Part shown: positions 14,180-14,352 of the stretch, in pieces | Numbering within the stretch: the stretch's first letter is position 1 | Layout: each line of letters opens with the position of its first letter | Assembly (NCBI GenBank): GCA_038745535.1 | Contig: JBCDLI010000062.1 | Coordinates: 1-14,352 of the forward strand | From: JBCDLI01 sp038745535 | GTDB lineage: Bacteria; Pseudomonadota; Alphaproteobacteria; Rhizobiales; Rhizobiaceae | Direction of reading: 5' to 3' | Length of the DNA stretch: 14,352 nucleotides | The notes under the pieces: generated by a model | What the model was told of the DNA's origin: nothing | The model's database searches: none | The model's input: the letters and a program-made list of their open reading frames with translations, nothing else | Made by a program: the position numbers and the translations under genes

Positions 14180-14259
14180 GTGACGATCTGCTCCACGCTT
14201 ATTTATTGCACGGGCCCCGCGCCGCGCTGATGTTGATGATGTAGGTAGGGCTGCGCAGC
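14180..14259. promoter_or_regulatory. Divergent promoter region, SDR and photolyase-family genes
   Basis: These 80 bases separate divergent starts and should hold at least part of both promoters. AT-rich TTATTTATT at 14199-14207 could be a -10 region for the minus-strand SDR gene. AGGTAGGG (14243-14250) is the ribosome binding site for the plus-strand gene. No operator-like repeat is evident. Confidence 0.3.
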
Positions 14260-14352
14260 ATGGTTCAAGTCGTTTTGTTTAAAAGAGATTTTAGGGTGCA
14301 CGACCATGCACCGCTTACCGCTGCGGCAGAGGCTGGAACCGTGTTGCCGCTG
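14260..14352 (+). CDS. Cryptochrome/deoxyribodipyrimidine photolyase family protein, N-terminal fragment (cut by window edge)
   Basis: The first 31 codons read MVQVVLFKRDFRVHDHAPL, then TAAAEAGTVLPL, matching the start of photolyase/cryptochrome alpha/beta domains (W-F-R-x-D-L-R-type opening, then R-V-x-D-x-x-x-L and a strand ending in LPL). Family members use FAD and light to repair pyrimidine dimers or to sense blue light; the KRDFRVHDH form resembles the bacterial cryptochrome/FeS-type branch (PhrB/CryB), but the fragment is too short to decide. AGGTAGGG lies about 9 bases before the ATG. The frame is open to the window edge. Confidence 0.75.
   Translation, partial: MVQVVLFKRDFRVHDHAPLTAAAEAGTVLPL

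Overview
The window looks like a core chromosomal stretch of an alphaproteobacterium, most likely Hyphomicrobiales (Rhizobiales) or a close relative. The evidence is an RNase E with a long charged insertion in its S1 domain and a C-terminal GWW motif, a DUF2155 protein next to aat, and an order (PBP1A, amidase, rne, M48 protease, DsbA-like protein, aroQ, accB, accC, aat) that I recall from that group. Base composition is moderate in GC by eye. I see no transposase, integrase, tRNA, rRNA, CRISPR array or other sign of transfer.

Left end (1-1958): the start codon and nine residues of a class A penicillin-binding protein (minus strand, running off the left edge) lie downstream of a periplasmic N-acetylmuramoyl-L-alanine amidase, so the two probably form a cell-wall synthesis and hydrolysis pair. 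A gene-free stretch of about 530 bases holding several small hairpins separates the amidase from rne and is probably the long rne leader.

Centre left (1959-8100): rne (plus) meets a PLP aminotransferase (minus) end to end, with a perfect 8-bp hairpin over the rne stop codon. A secreted M48 metalloprotease with TPR-like repeats is divergent from the aminotransferase and is followed after 14 bp by a secreted DsbA/ScsC-type thiol oxidoreductase; together they suggest an envelope protein-quality module.

Centre right (8197-11561): aroQ, accB, accC and aat are closely spaced on the plus strand (shikimate pathway, acetyl-CoA carboxylase carrier and biotin carboxylase, N-end rule aminoacyl-transferase). 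A hairpin covers the aroQ ribosome binding site. A small secreted DUF2155 protein converges on aat.

Right end (11652-14352): the two activities that enterobacteria fuse as MnmC, the methyltransferase MnmD and an FAD oxidoreductase, appear here as separate head-to-head genes whose start codons overlap in the 7-base string ATGGCAT. The oxidoreductase assignment rests mainly on this context. Next come an SDR-family protein without the usual catalytic tyrosine and, at the right edge, the first 31 residues of a cryptochrome/photolyase-family protein.

I found no previously undescribed multi-gene system. The points most worth a second look are the mnmD/oxidoreductase start overlap, the SDR active site, and the RNA structures before rne and aroQ.
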